From Branchiostoma floridae (taxonomy: Eukaryota; Chordata; Leptocardii; Amphioxiformes; Branchiostomatidae): 64,000 nucleotides of DNA. Positions 41,601 to 49,810 of the stretch are shown here, piece by piece. A model generated the notes under the pieces. It made no database searches. It was given only the letters and a program-made list of their open reading frames with translations, and was not told the origin of the DNA. The stretch is taken from positions 10,936,838 through 11,000,837 of the forward strand of contig NC_049996.1 of NCBI RefSeq assembly GCF_000003815.2. Reading direction: 5' to 3'. The position numbers and the translations under genes were made by a program. Every line of letters begins with the position of its first letter. Positions within the stretch are counted from its first letter, which is position 1.

Positions 41601-44600
41601 ACATCTGTCTCAGAAACTGTGTTCTCGTCTCGTTCCTGTCTGAAGAGCATGACAAGAGAACGACAACAGGACTCCTCTGTTTCAGGCTAGACTAGAACAC
41701 TCGGGAAGCTTTTAACGACCCGCGTTTGAAACACTGAACAATTCCACTGTTATGTACACACTCCAACAAACTTGTAGTCTAACCTCTAGCTCTATAGTTG
41801 GTGTTCTTTAACATGTCTTAAACGTCTAAACAGAAAACAACATCCTTTTGTTAAGTTAATGTCACTGTCGGCTGCGGTAAACCTTTTCTGTGGAATCAAT
41901 GTAACATTCAAACAAATAGACACATAGGGGAATCCTAGAGCTTTTGTACACAGCTAGACGTCAAAGTTTGGAGGGTGAACAGAGGATAGAGCGAAAACAG
42001 CGAGAGAAGCGCGACTGAAAATCACATGCACAACTGTCCAAAGTATGCCCCAGTTGACAATTCTTCGACGATGTATGTGAAAGAGCGGCAAAATTCTATC
42101 TACATTATAGTACATGTTTTATTCCTCCCCCATTGCTGTTTTATCCCATGTTCCTCCAGCATGACTGTGTGATTTATAGTGGCTAGTTTTGTCCCCTCCG
42201 ACCTGTAATCACCGTCCATCTGTTCCCACATTGTCTGTAGGAACAACCGCTGCCCTGACACGGACCCACAGAAAGAGCTTGTCTGACACCGAACATGTGT
42301 CAGGACTGGCTCTTACAAAGAAACAATGACTAGTAGCCTGCTTGTAGACTCTGCCTTTTTCTCCTGCTTAAAAATACTAGCCTCAACCAGGCCCCACGGG
42401 TCGCCGGGTTGGCTGGAAAAATAGTAGAAATTGGCCAAATGAGACAGAAAACACGCCAGAGGAGTTAGATGGCGAGGAGCACAGTTTGCAACGTAAGGAC
42501 GAGGCTAGAAGCATACAACCAGAACCCATGAGCTTTCCTTCAGTTCAACCCTACGTACAGAAAGAAGTTCGGCGAAATCTACAGCAGAGGCTACAATACT
42601 ATCTAAACAATCATAACGACATCGTAGCCTCTATAATACCTTGAAGGATGCAGTCATAAGTTATGGCATTTTGTCTTGAGAAAATAACATTTTGCATGCG
42701 CTTTTAAGATTGTTTTAAGTACTTGGTAACATCTGTTTTACAAAGAGTAGCTTCGCAGACAACAAACACTCCTCTAAAAATGACTTCATCTCTAATGAAG
42801 GACTATCATTAAGTATACGAGGTGTAGTTTTAACGTCTTTCAGGTTGTAATTTGCGGTAAAAACAAGCTGCACGGTGGCCAATGGGATCAAAGAGACAGG
42901 TAAAATACAAACAGTGATTTGGCTAATGATAGTTGGTGTGATAACAACTGTAGGGGGACCTCACAGGACATGGCGGACATAACATGGGCTACCTTACAGC
43001 TACCGAGAAATGTGACTACGTTTGAGAATTCCTTTTGGGGGATTTTTGCAGGTATATCAAAGGGCTGACTTTAAAGACATAAACTGTTCACTGAACAAAG
43101 AAAGGAGTGGTAGTGATACTACAAAACTAGTATTCGCGGTGACTGAATGTTCGCGGGTTTTGCGTTGACCGCTTAATAGTGAACTCAAAACCACCACGAT
43201 TTATTTTAGATTCTATTTTCTGTCCGATTACCTCTTATTTCCACCTCGAACTCAAAACACTTCATTTCTCCCTACTGCCAAATCAAATAACCGCGAACAT
43301 TTGACATTTTACAATATTACAAGTCTATGTCGTTTTCCTCCTCACATCTGCTTGGATATCAACATTGCCTACCTGAGTACCTCCCCATCCTCTACCACAC
43401 TGACTACGTTGGCTATAATAGGGAGAATAATTTGCCAGGTGAGTTGGTCAGCCTCCTAACATTAACCTTAGAGCGTGGACTGACTCCCCTGGTCGATATT
43501 TTGCCGAATTCTACTAGTCTCTACCAGACTCCGGGTCGCTGGAAAACCGTAGAAATGGAACAAATAGAGGAGTAAGCCGGCCAGAGGAGTGTAGCCGGTC
43601 AGGGAACAGTACGTGACCTGCGGTGTCTGGTAGAGACTATAATTCTAGATTCTACTGTCCCCCTGCCCCGTAGGACGGTCTGATGGAGGCTACACCCCAC
43701 CCAGCCCCTCCCTTCTGTTGTCCCCAACTTCTGCCATCACCCAATCCCACCCACACCGCCCCCCAACAATGCCGACCCCGGCATGCGTGACCCGTCAGCC
43801 CCTTTTACCGCGCTTTTCGTGGGTAAGTTTGCTACATTGCCGGTTTTGTTCCTTGCCATTCCTTGCCACCAAGTCGTGCGACTGTATACAACTTACATTC
43901 CTCCCGTATGAGGCTATCTGGCAGGGGAGTCGGACGTACACGGACTGACGGGGTGAAAAGGACACAGAACACCACACCACCGACACACACACCGCGATCA
44001 TGAACTTCAACTCAAGGAGCTAGAGCTACTCAAGAAATGATAACGCTTTCAAGACTGGCTTGTTGTGACTTCCACGCGAAGGCAGGAACTTCAAGAAGAG
44101 AAAGATAAAACCGTCACGGCAAAGTTTCGCGTACACTCTTTTCGTGTCGTGATCCGGAAAACGGTTACGAAACACAAAATACAATCATCTGTTTTGGAAT
44201 GTATTGATCATTCATTGCTTCTGGCTACAAATAAAGAAGTGATGAGGTAAGAAGACATTATTGTATAAGATGTGGTACTGTCACGCTCACAACTTCCTTC
44301 AAGTCACAGGTGCAGAATGGACACAAGAAGTCTGTAATTATGATATTTAAACAGGAAATACCTGAACGCTTCGCGTACTTTGAAGTCTCTATCATCGTAC
44401 GTCATTGCGCCGAAACTGTCCTTTTTTGTCCGGTACAACAATGCGACGATAAAAGGACAGCCTTGACGGCGTGTCTTAGAATTATAAGACGCATCAATCC
44501 CTGTCTCTCCTCTCTCATCTCGTCTTACCCGTCCTTACCTGTTTCACCTGCCCACCTGCGCGCACCTGATCTTATCTCCTGTTTGTTATTGTTGCCGAAG

Positions 44601-46929
44601 AGTTGCTATCGGAAGAAGCGCTTCTTCAAAGTCGAACTAAAGTGCAAGTATATCTGAACCGGTAAACCTCTCCTCGCCTCTAAACTTCGCCTGCCTTTAT
44701 GTACGACCTCCCTTTTCAACAGTAGCTACTCTGTAAGTGGTTTATAATAAAATCTATAATTCTCGGCCGCCTTCTATCCCATTGTGATCGAGATTATCTG
44801 CAAATCTCTGGGGGGATTTTTCTGACCTACAACTACACGCTTCGCGGCTTAGGATGTCGTGTCGGGAGACGTACAGCTCGACTTTGATGTTTCTGTGCGA
44901 AGGTGAGCCTGGGTCAATTGGTTTCCATGTCGCCAATCGGATGGATTACATTCGCCCTGAGGTGGGAGCAAACTTGGCATCATAAGACATGACAGAAGAC
45001 GGGCAGTGACAGCGTCCGACAAGGGCGTGTCGTCTTGTAGACGAAGACGAGACGATTCCACAAATCCTGATCGCAAGGCTCAGAAATCGAAAACAAAGCC
45101 TTGGCTTTCTTAAACAAACAAGCTAGCAGTCTGAAACGCCCCGTAATTGTTTACACATAGACTAGATGCCGTGTAAGCTACAGTTAGACGTGTAGAGGGC
45201 CTGACGACTGTCACAGCACGTTATCTACCCACCATCCGTGGCCGGGCAGCGATTAACAAACTGTTTAGTCAACAACCAAGCGGGGCAGGGAAACCCGCCA
45301 TCGGGACTCAGCCAAGGTGACGGAGGAATAAATTTGTGGGCACAGAGGGGTTCTATTGCTTGAAAAGGACATCTAGTGTTGTGGTTTCTATTTCTGGAGC
45401 ACGAAAAGAAAACCCGGGGACCATAAATGCCTGTCACGAGACTAGCGCGTTGAAAAGAGAATGTAAGGAGAATGGTAGGGCATTGAATTATGAGAACCTT
45501 GAGCGTAAATGCCTGTTTACGAGGCTACCGCATTGAAAAGATAATGCAAAGAGAATGGTGACCGTAAACGGCTGTTCACGAGACTAGTGCAAAGAGAAGA
45601 AAACCGTGGTCGTGAACGCCTGTTTACCAGACTAGCCTAGCGCATTGAAGTTATGAAAACTGTGAACGTAATCGTCTGTGTACGAGGCTAGCGCAGTACA
45701 GCATGAGTGTACTACTGGTGTTTACACATTACTGACAGGTCTGTGTTTGTCTCAGTGCGTACCCTCCACCTGAGCAGTTCAACTTTTCCATATTTTCCTG
45801 CCCGAAGCTTGCGGGGAGGCCTGCCCGGGTGCCAGCGGCAGCCGTGGGCCGTGTCCGGCGCTGCGGGGGCCCGTAGACGCGGCAACACCTGCACGCCTCC
45901 CCCTGCCCGGCCGCTTCCCGCCTGCACCACTATTTATATGGAAAGCGACGGGCAGAGGCGAAACGAATTCCACTTTGTCATGACAATTGGGCCAGCCCAA
46001 AGAGAACCCCATGCATGATCCTGCGCGAATTCAAATGTTCTTATTACGCCCAATTCGGTCGCTGTTGAGACTGAAAAGTGTGGCGCAAGATCAGAGTCAA
46101 ACCCTGAGTAGATAATCATAATAGAGCTTAGAGAACGTCACTCCTAGAGCAGAGCTCTGGTGCACCGCAGTATTCTGTGCAGTGAGCGCCCGTGGCTGTG
46201 CCGAACTGCGCTGCCAATATCTGCCACCAAATTACGCCACTGTAATAGCCCACAGAAGAAAGGGCCCTGCGACCCTTACCTAATCGCGGGGCTTGTCACA
46301 CGGCTAGCTGTCTTCTAACCAGAAAAACGACTCGTCCCGTCAGGGCAAACCGGCACGGTCTTGTCATACCCTCGGCTGGCTAGGTCTGGTCTAGCCGATA
46401 CTGTTCGTGTGACATATCGGTGGTTTAGTCGGTAGTTATCGTCAGCACATTGCGAGATATTCCAATATCGCGTTAGTCGACAATAAGCCGTTCTGGTATA
46501 CTACATACCTGTAGATAGACAACAGACTTGGACGAAGAGACTAGATAAAAGTGCACTTGGGGCTAAATATCAAATAGGAAGTGGCACAACAAAAAGGTAC
46601 AAAACCGCGCTCGAGGCGCGACGGCGCATCCCTGAGTCACCGTCCTGCGCCCGTCCCTGTCACTGCGCCGGGAGCTCCTACAGACTCACGGCGTGTTACG
46701 GGCATGGTTGGGGTCTCTGAGCACGCCGTATTGAAATAACTCAATGAAGAAAGCTTGTTTTGCACGCTAGGGGGAGAGATAATTCTATCAGGTGCCGCAT
46801 TATTACGATACCAGAGACAGACGGAAGACGCACTCACCACCAGCCGGGGGAACCCATGCCGACGTCCGCCGTCTGAGACCAAATGACGAACAGGAGCAAG
46901 ACCGACACCTGGCACCGCACTGAATCCAT
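17135..46929 (-). CDS. Wnt3: Wnt3, secreted Wnt ligand (6 exons; frameshifts in exon 4)
   Basis: Secreted, lipid-modified, cysteine-rich ligand of Frizzled/LRP receptors. Exons on the minus strand in transcript order: 46838-46929, 22322-22416, 21858-22031, 19924-20037, 19403-19555, 17135-17614. The product is about 369 residues (human about 355). Seen: a signal peptide ([17 protein letters not shown]), then [30 protein letters not shown] and [17 protein letters not shown] with the acylated Ser in the CHGLSGSC loop. The C-terminal cysteine knot ends [13 protein letters not shown] in the last exon is characteristic of Wnt3/3a. Potential N-glycosylation sites include WNCTT, NNST and CNIT. Exon 4 lacks two single bases relative to an open Wnt frame (near 19966 and 19931), while all other junctions keep phase. 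Intron 1 spans 24.4 kb. The gene lies tail to tail with NSF. Confidence 0.95.
17615..19402 (-). other. Wnt3 intron 5
   Basis: 1.8 kb with one MITE (17760-17899). Nothing else recognised. Confidence 0.7.
17760..17899. mobile_element. MITE with 38-bp inverted repeats in Wnt3 intron 5
   Basis: The left arm contains CAAGCAACTAGATATGAT and GGAAACGGTCA. The right arm contains TGACCGTTTCC and ATATCCAGTTGCTTG. Total 140 bp, non-coding. A fragment of one arm (CAACTGGATATGATTTTGGA) is found at 31464-31483. Confidence 0.8.
19403..19555 (-). CDS. Wnt3: Wnt3 exon 5
   Basis: Encodes [20 protein letters not shown], then [20 protein letters not shown] and [11 protein letters not shown]. Acceptor GCCTGTAG, donor GTAGAG. 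153 bp, phase 0 at both ends. HNNEAGR is a Wnt hallmark. Confidence 0.95.
19635..19742 (+). repeat. Interspersed repeat, copy in Wnt3 intron 4
   Basis: Shares GCTTATAGCAG, AGTTACAGC and GGCAGAGTTTG...ACACAGACTA in order with 31355-31425. Confidence 0.5.
19924..20037 (-). CDS. Wnt3: Wnt3 exon 4, with two apparent 1-base losses
   Basis: Starts [15 protein letters not shown] in the frame set by exon 3. After KAC the Wnt similarity moves one frame ([11 protein letters not shown]) near 19965-19967, and again near 19930-19932 to end in HK just before the donor GTAACG. The exon is 114 bp. The 38 aligned Wnt residues need 116 bp, and the two missing bases exactly restore phase 0 into exon 5. As it stands, translation would run off frame and stop in exon 5. 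Both sites are next to C residues, which suggests sequencing or assembly error, but a damaged allele is not excluded. Confidence 0.85.
20099..20301. mobile_element. MITE, AGGCTTAGGTCACATTTC termini
   Basis: Perfect 18-bp inverted ends at 20099-20116 and 20284-20301, with further complementary GGCCCGG(C/T)CGGG blocks just inside. 203 bp, non-coding. The terminal motif GTGACCTAAGCCT recurs alone near 39229. Confidence 0.8.
21040..21115 (-). mobile_element. tRNA-derived SINE head
   Basis: On the minus strand GATCCAGTGGTTAGCGACC (A box) and GAGTTCGAATCC (B box) lie at tRNA-like spacing. Confidence 0.6.
21289..21526. repeat. Inverted pair of TAGGGTCGGACCA motifs
   Basis: GGTTAGGGTCGGACCACAAG at the left is mirrored by CTTGGTCCGACCCTA at the right, about 220 bp apart. 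May be the ends of a MITE. Confidence 0.4.
21858..22031 (-). CDS. Wnt3: Wnt3 exon 3
   Basis: Encodes [20 protein letters not shown], then [20 protein letters not shown] and IFGPVLDR. Acceptor TTCCCAG, donor GTATTG. 174 bp, phase 1 in and out. Confidence 0.96.
22148..22345 (-). repeat. 45-bp minisatellite of the Wnt3 exon 2 / intron 2 junction
   Basis: Read on the minus strand, each unit contains a CTGCAGTRGTA...AG block followed by GTAAGGGYGTGTATGGGGG. This is the end of exon 2 plus its donor. Donor-like GTAAGG copies begin at 22321 (the true one), 22283, 22238 and 22193, spaced 38, 45 and 45 bp. Reading past the true donor meets an in-frame TAG at the second unit. Confidence 0.85.
22322..22416 (-). 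CDS. Wnt3: Wnt3 exon 2
   Basis: Acceptor TTTCTGCAG at the high end. Encodes [20 protein letters not shown] and then [11 protein letters not shown], followed by donor GTAAGG at 22321-22316. Entry phase 2, exit phase 1. Compared with human WNT3 it carries roughly nine extra residues before the LVCSSIPG motif (human LLCGSIPG). Confidence 0.88.
23023..23362. mobile_element. TIR element, CTCCAAGTAGAGGTTGG ends
   Basis: CTCCAAGTAGAGGTTGG at 23023-23039 is mirrored by CCAACCTCTGCTTGAAGAG at 23344-23362. A run of G follows the left end. The same terminal motif borders the foldback at 52650-52823. Confidence 0.55.
23823..24299. other. Overlapping ORFs on both strands, unrecognised
   Basis: A 135-codon minus ORF (23823-24230) and a 97-codon plus ORF (24006-24299, containing [18 protein letters not shown]) overlap inside Wnt3 intron 1. 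Neither shows a family motif I recognise. They may be remnants of a transposon or chance. Confidence 0.2.
24870..25085 (-). repeat. Interspersed repeat related to 34240-34440
   Basis: The minus strand holds CTATAGACAAGAATCTACGA, CAGCTGAATGTTGC and CACAAGAATTCC in the order seen on the plus strand at 34240-34440 (GTAGACAAGGATCTGAGAC, CAGCTCAACTTTGC, GCAAGAATGCC). Confidence 0.4.
28612..28850. promoter_or_regulatory. Candidate enhancer: homeodomain-site cluster in Wnt3 intron 1
   Basis: Within about 240 bp: AATTAT (28617), TAATCA (28663 and 28840), TAATTA (28674 and 28797), TTAATG (28691), CATTAATGACAG with a Meis/TGIF-like TGACAG (28708-28719), AGATAAG (28775) and GATTACA (28810). The stretch is complex, non-repetitive and non-coding. 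Function is inferred only from motif density and position. Confidence 0.35.
29508..29838 (+). repeat. 155-bp tandem duplication
   Basis: Two diverged copies start GCTTCTGAAGGC(T/A)TGGGAACA and share CACCCTCTAATTTTGCTG, AGAAGAGGAGCAGAAACATT and CCCACTGATATGTGCCCC. Confidence 0.85.
30249..30269. repeat. Perfect palindrome, CAAGGAGGTT family
   Basis: Arms CAAGGAGGTT and AACCTCCTTG around a single T. Same element type as at 8258, 48977 and 52216. Confidence 0.85.
30679..30700. repeat. (GA)n microsatellite
   Basis: About eleven GA units without interruption. Confidence 0.95.
31355..31425 (+). repeat. Interspersed repeat, partner of 19635-19742
   Basis: Contains GGCTTATAGCAG, TTACAGCCCTGGACAGCAGAG and TACACAGACTAGAC, parallel to the copy in Wnt3 intron 4. 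A MITE arm fragment follows at 31464. Confidence 0.5.
32960..33215. repeat. Tandem repeat, GTTAGTCATAGCGGTTACA units
   Basis: Four starts (about 32965, 32994, 33097 and 33174) share GTTAGTCAT(A/C)GCGGTTACA. The longer units also carry TTTTCTCCAAG and GGGGGATAGATCGAAACCT. Unit length varies (about 29, 103 and 77 bp) because of internal deletions. Confidence 0.8.
34240..34440 (+). repeat. Interspersed repeat related to 24870-25085
   Basis: Rich in TCGTACGAC-like motifs. Shares ordered blocks with the minus strand of 24870-25085. Confidence 0.4.
35590..35740 (-). mobile_element. SINE-like repeat fragment
   Basis: Ends in TTCTTGAACCCCACTGTTACA, as at 10900, with CCGAAACCGGGTCACCAGACCG near the other end. 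Similar to elements at 10795 and 59330. Confidence 0.45.
37324..37353. repeat. Perfect palindrome, CAAGGACGTTACAT family
   Basis: Arms CAAGGACGTTACAT and ATGTAACGTCCTTG around TG. A diverged copy is at 39945-39982 and a half-site (GTAACGTCCTTGG) near 16478. Confidence 0.8.
37846..38035. mobile_element. MITE, TCTACCAGACTGGCTACG family, copy 1
   Basis: Begins ATCTACCAGACTGGCTACGC and ends GGAGGGCCTGGTGGAGGCTA, so the ends are inverted. Internal GGGAGAAAATTTGCCAGG and GAATTCTACGAT are shared with 40283-40437 and 43390-43693. Confidence 0.7.
39365..39660 (+). repeat. Degenerate minisatellite, about 40-bp units
   Basis: Roughly seven diverged units built on (A/G)GAACGACCTGCTACGTGTACAGGATAG, with GTCAGAAC joining them. 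Confidence 0.6.
39945..39982. repeat. Diverged palindrome, CAAGGACGTTACAT family
   Basis: TCAAAGACGTTATAT and ATATGTAACGTCCTTGA face each other. Confidence 0.6.
40283..40437. mobile_element. MITE, TCTACCAGACTGGCTACG family, copy 2
   Basis: TCTCTACCAGTCTGACTACG at the left, then GGAAGAATAGTCTGCCAGG and GAATTCTACGATCCCTGTAC. The right terminus is less complete than in copy 1. Confidence 0.6.
42376..42508. mobile_element. TIR element, TAGCCTCAACCAG family
   Basis: Begins CTAGCCTCAACCAGGCCC and ends GACGAGGCTAG. Internal TAGTAGAAATTGGCCAAAT and GACAGAAAACACGCCAG match the NSF-intron copy at 5278-5400. Confidence 0.6.
43390..43693. mobile_element. MITE, TCTACCAGACTGGCTACG family, copy 3, with nested insertion
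   Basis: Left CTCTACCACACTGACTACG with GGGAGAATAATTTGCCAGG, right CCCCGTAGGACGGTCTGATGGAGGCTA-like end. A second TIR element sits inside (43515-43639) and interrupts the GAATTCTAC...CCCGTAGG region that is continuous in copies 1 and 2. Confidence 0.65.
43515..43639. mobile_element. 125-bp MITE with perfect 15-bp TIRs, nested
   Basis: TAGTCTCTACCAGAC at 43515-43529 is the exact reverse complement of 43625-43639. The interior matches the 42376 and 5278 elements (GGGTCGCTGGAAAA, GTAGAAAT, GCCAGAGGAG). Confidence 0.8.
45415..45700 (+). repeat. Diverged tandem repeat
   Basis: Four to five units share CGTGAACGCCTGTTTACGAG-like, ACTAGCGCATTGAAAAGA and GAGAATG blocks. Units vary from about 55 to 70 bp. 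Confidence 0.65.
46838..46929 (-). CDS. Wnt3: Wnt3 exon 1, signal peptide
   Basis: ATG at 46929-46927 opens [17 protein letters not shown], a basic start and hydrophobic core typical of a signal peptide, and ends GSPGW plus TG before the donor GTGAGT. The split Trp codon is completed by exon 2, giving GWWYLAVG against GYPIWWSLALG in human WNT3. A longer minus ORF overlaps in another frame and is not used. Confidence 0.88.
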
Positions 46930-47170
46930 AACGCGCTCGGGAGTACTTCCAATGGGATGCCGAAAAACCTGCTCGGTCGACACGGTAGCTCACTCGCACC
47001 CGGCTGCGGTCAAACCTCCGATAATAGCGCCACTCAAGAATGCCTCCAAAAGTTAAAGCAGCGAAAATGAGGGAGGCCCCCCGCGGGCCACGGGATTGGC
47101 TGTCCCGCGGGAGAACCGACCAATCAGAAGGGAGGGTTTCCCCGCCACGGGGCATCTACAAATCGGTAAG
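46930..47170 (-). promoter_or_regulatory. Wnt3 proximal promoter / 5' flank (inferred)
   Basis: Directly upstream of the Wnt3 ATG and GC-rich. It has two oppositely oriented CCAAT boxes, ATTGG at 47095-47099 and CCAAT at 47120-47124. CCGCGGG (47081-47087) and CCCGCGG (47104-47110) form an inverted repeat around the first box. No clear TATA box. The transcription start cannot be fixed from sequence. Confidence 0.45.
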
Positions 47171-48976
47171 CATGTCGTGTCAATCACGGCTGCCACCCAG
47201 GCTCAGTCCGGCCTTTAAATCGATACCAAACCTCGCCCATGCAAACTTCCCATTCACCACAACCCCTGCGCCTTTCCTCAAGTGGAAAAACACAAACACA
47301 GACCACAACAGTCGACCCCCGTCCGAGCTTACGGCGCGCTGGCAATGGGATTAGGCTCTAAAACCTTTCTAAATATTACACTCGATTGCGGATAATCCTT
47401 ACAAAAACCACAAACGGCGAGCGCCCCGTGTGTGCGATACTTTACAGCCTATACAAGAGTTCATAGCAGCTCCATAAACCGTGTCAGAGTTGATGTTCGG
47501 CCCATAAAGATGGATATCGGGGTGAGAGTTTTGCACAAGAATCCGACGACTCGTCACCGCTGCCCCGCCCCTAGGACAGCCCTTTATGTTGTCCTGTCGT
47601 GTACCTAGTTCACACCTGTCTGAGAAAGGTCTGTCTTCGCACCTCTGCCATTCAGGTGAGCTTGTCCGATAGCACCGCGTCGTTGCGCTGGAGTCATCGG
47701 GACTGGGTCCTTTGTTGGTCCGTCTGAGACCGTGCATGTGAATGGAGCCGTTCACACCAGGCCGGTTTTGCATAGCACTCTTATCATCACAAATCAAGCC
47801 ATAAAACAGTTGTCAGCCCGGCTCTAAGTGGGAACAATTGTCGACGTCCCAACGCAAATGCAAGTAGTCATAAAAATCGAGTCAAATCTGACTGGAAAGT
47901 CGATTTACAGCCAATTAACACATAATTGTGCTAATGCTGAAAATGGCACATGTTATTTCTTTGAAATTATGCATGCCAGCGTCCTTATGATAATGGCGCA
48001 CAAGTTGTTCTATAGACCATTTTCTCGAAAACTTTTAATCAACAACGCCAAAGTTTGACTTCTGTTCTGAGGCAGTTTTCTGTGCAAGCTAACTTACATT
48101 TCTGTCAGTTTTGAGTGAATATTAATTGTAGCGTATCATTTGTGAAGTCACATGCACGCTGCTCAGACTACTGTAAAGTTGGGTGGTCTTTGTTTCCACA
48201 TCACAACCGTCACTAATACGGACCCCTCACAGCTACCGGGTTTACACGAACTGCCGAGGCCAGGCCCCGATAGCGATCTGAAACCATGCTACTGTTGATG
48301 ATTCGCTCTGTTTGGGTGTTTATATCACACACAATGCGTACTTCAACCCCCTGTTTATGTTTAATTACATATTTATAAGAACCCTGTTTCGCCAAGTCCC
48401 CCGTGACTGCGCGTCTATTCAATAGACCTGAATGAGTTTGTTTGGTGGACTTTTCAACTCCGTTTCTCCGGGCAGGCGGTTATTGTGGCGGGAAGAATGG
48501 GATGGGAACAGATTAGAACGGATCATTTCTCCGGTAAAATGGCGGGCTGCAGTCCTGTAGGGTCCCCGGGCAGGGAGGCGTTATTATCCGGGGTAAGACC
48601 GTGGCAGTGTGCTGTATTGGAACGCCATTTCTCCCGCAGAGTTCGGCACATTTCACATTCCTCCCCGCCACCCCGCTGGTTAAATCGCACGGTCTGAAAG
48701 AAAAGTTGTTTAAAATGTTTATATGTCCAACTATCAGCGCTGACCTCGCTGTGACCAAAATGCTTGGTAGGTTCAAGGAGCTTTTGTAGGTTGAAAAAAT
48801 ATGGGAAGAGAAGAATCGTCTTTTAATTTGGGGAAAAGTTGTTTCTTATTTATGGAAGAGAGATAATCTCCTAGCAGACATACGGCTTTGCCTTGTTCTA
48901 GGGTGTCTTAATTTTTTTAGCGTTTCATCTTTCAAATAACGCTTGAAAATGTAAAAAGAGGTAACTCAATCAACTT

Positions 48977-48996
48977 CAAGGAGGTTAACCTCCTTG
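48977..48996. repeat. Perfect palindrome, CAAGGAGGTT family
   Basis: CAAGGAGGTTAACCTCCTTG, 20 bp and exactly self-complementary. The complementarity extends one base further on each side (T...A). Confidence 0.85.
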
Positions 48997-49669
48997 ATCA
49001 ACTTGAAGCCTTACGTCTGCTTGGAGATTAGTATTGAGAAACAGCGTTATTATGCAATGCAAGAAAAGCACAACGTTCTTTTTATACAGAGCACAGTCAG
49101 TCCCCCACTGTTGAGATGTTTCGAATTTTGATATGGCTTTGGTAGCTATAGTAGGCGACCCCAGCAACTATCTTACTTGGCTTTCTTTTTACATTATTCT
49201 TGCGTTATTACTTTTATCATCCTTGGGTTTGCAACGTCAAGATGGACATCCATACTCGGTGACATTCGGCAATATTCGGTGATCTTCGGACTCCAAACGT
49301 GAGGTTTCGGGTCCGATCGGGACGAGTCGTGTCGCTGACGGTGAGGACTAATGTATTCATTGGGAAACTCGCAGCTTTTATGATTGGACAGTGAACAACT
49401 GAAATAAACATACTAGTAGACCAACCTATAAACGTGTCCAAGTCAGTTGATCATGTTCAGTTTTTTTTTAATGAATAAAGGCATTTATTACACATTTTTG
49501 CCACATTGGGCTAAGTACAGGCCACAACAAAACATTTTGAACATATATATATCTACCAGGTACAAAATAAAACATATTATGAATAAAATATATTTAAAAC
49601 TATATTGCAAAGCTCAACTAAAGCAGCCTCAGAGGTAAGTTTTTTCTCCTGGTTTCACCTTTTTTTTTC

Positions 49670-49810
49670 ACTGGGGACCCCGGTTCAATCCTGGGCCTTG
49701 TAGGGCGTCTCGGTTGGGGCTGCACCCGTCTTTCGGATGGGGCGTACAAATGGGGGTCCTGTGTTGGAGGGGGCGCCTTGTGCAGGGCCGTACAGTCGGC
49801 ATACCGGGAC
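49670..49810 (+). mobile_element. tRNA-derived SINE
   Basis: B-box-like CCCGGTTCAATCCTGG, then a body with CTCGGTTGGGGCTGCACCCG and TCTTTCGGATGGGGCG. The A-box part is degraded. Confidence 0.5.

Larger units (their letters stand above)
22417..46837 (-). other. Wnt3 intron 1 (24.4 kb)
   Basis: Lies between the signal-peptide exon and the rest of the gene. No other gene was recognised on either strand. Scattered ORFs of 60-135 codons lack known motifs. It contains the repeats listed separately, a homeodomain-motif cluster (28612-28850) and a GC-rich stretch near its 5' end (45800-45930). Stretches not listed separately (for example 25.1-28.5, 30.3-32.9, 40.5-42.3 and 43.7-45.4 kb) show nothing I can name. 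Confidence 0.85.

Noticed and set aside
46637-47155. 172-codon minus-strand ORF over the Wnt3 first exon
   Set aside because: It reads in a different frame from the signal peptide, shows no motif, and owes its length to GC-rich sequence. The Wnt3 exon 1 frame fits phase and similarity.
47399-47797. 132-codon minus ORF upstream of Wnt3, considered as a Wnt9 neighbour
   Set aside because: It has no Wnt cysteine pattern or signal peptide. I found no Wnt9 exon in the window.
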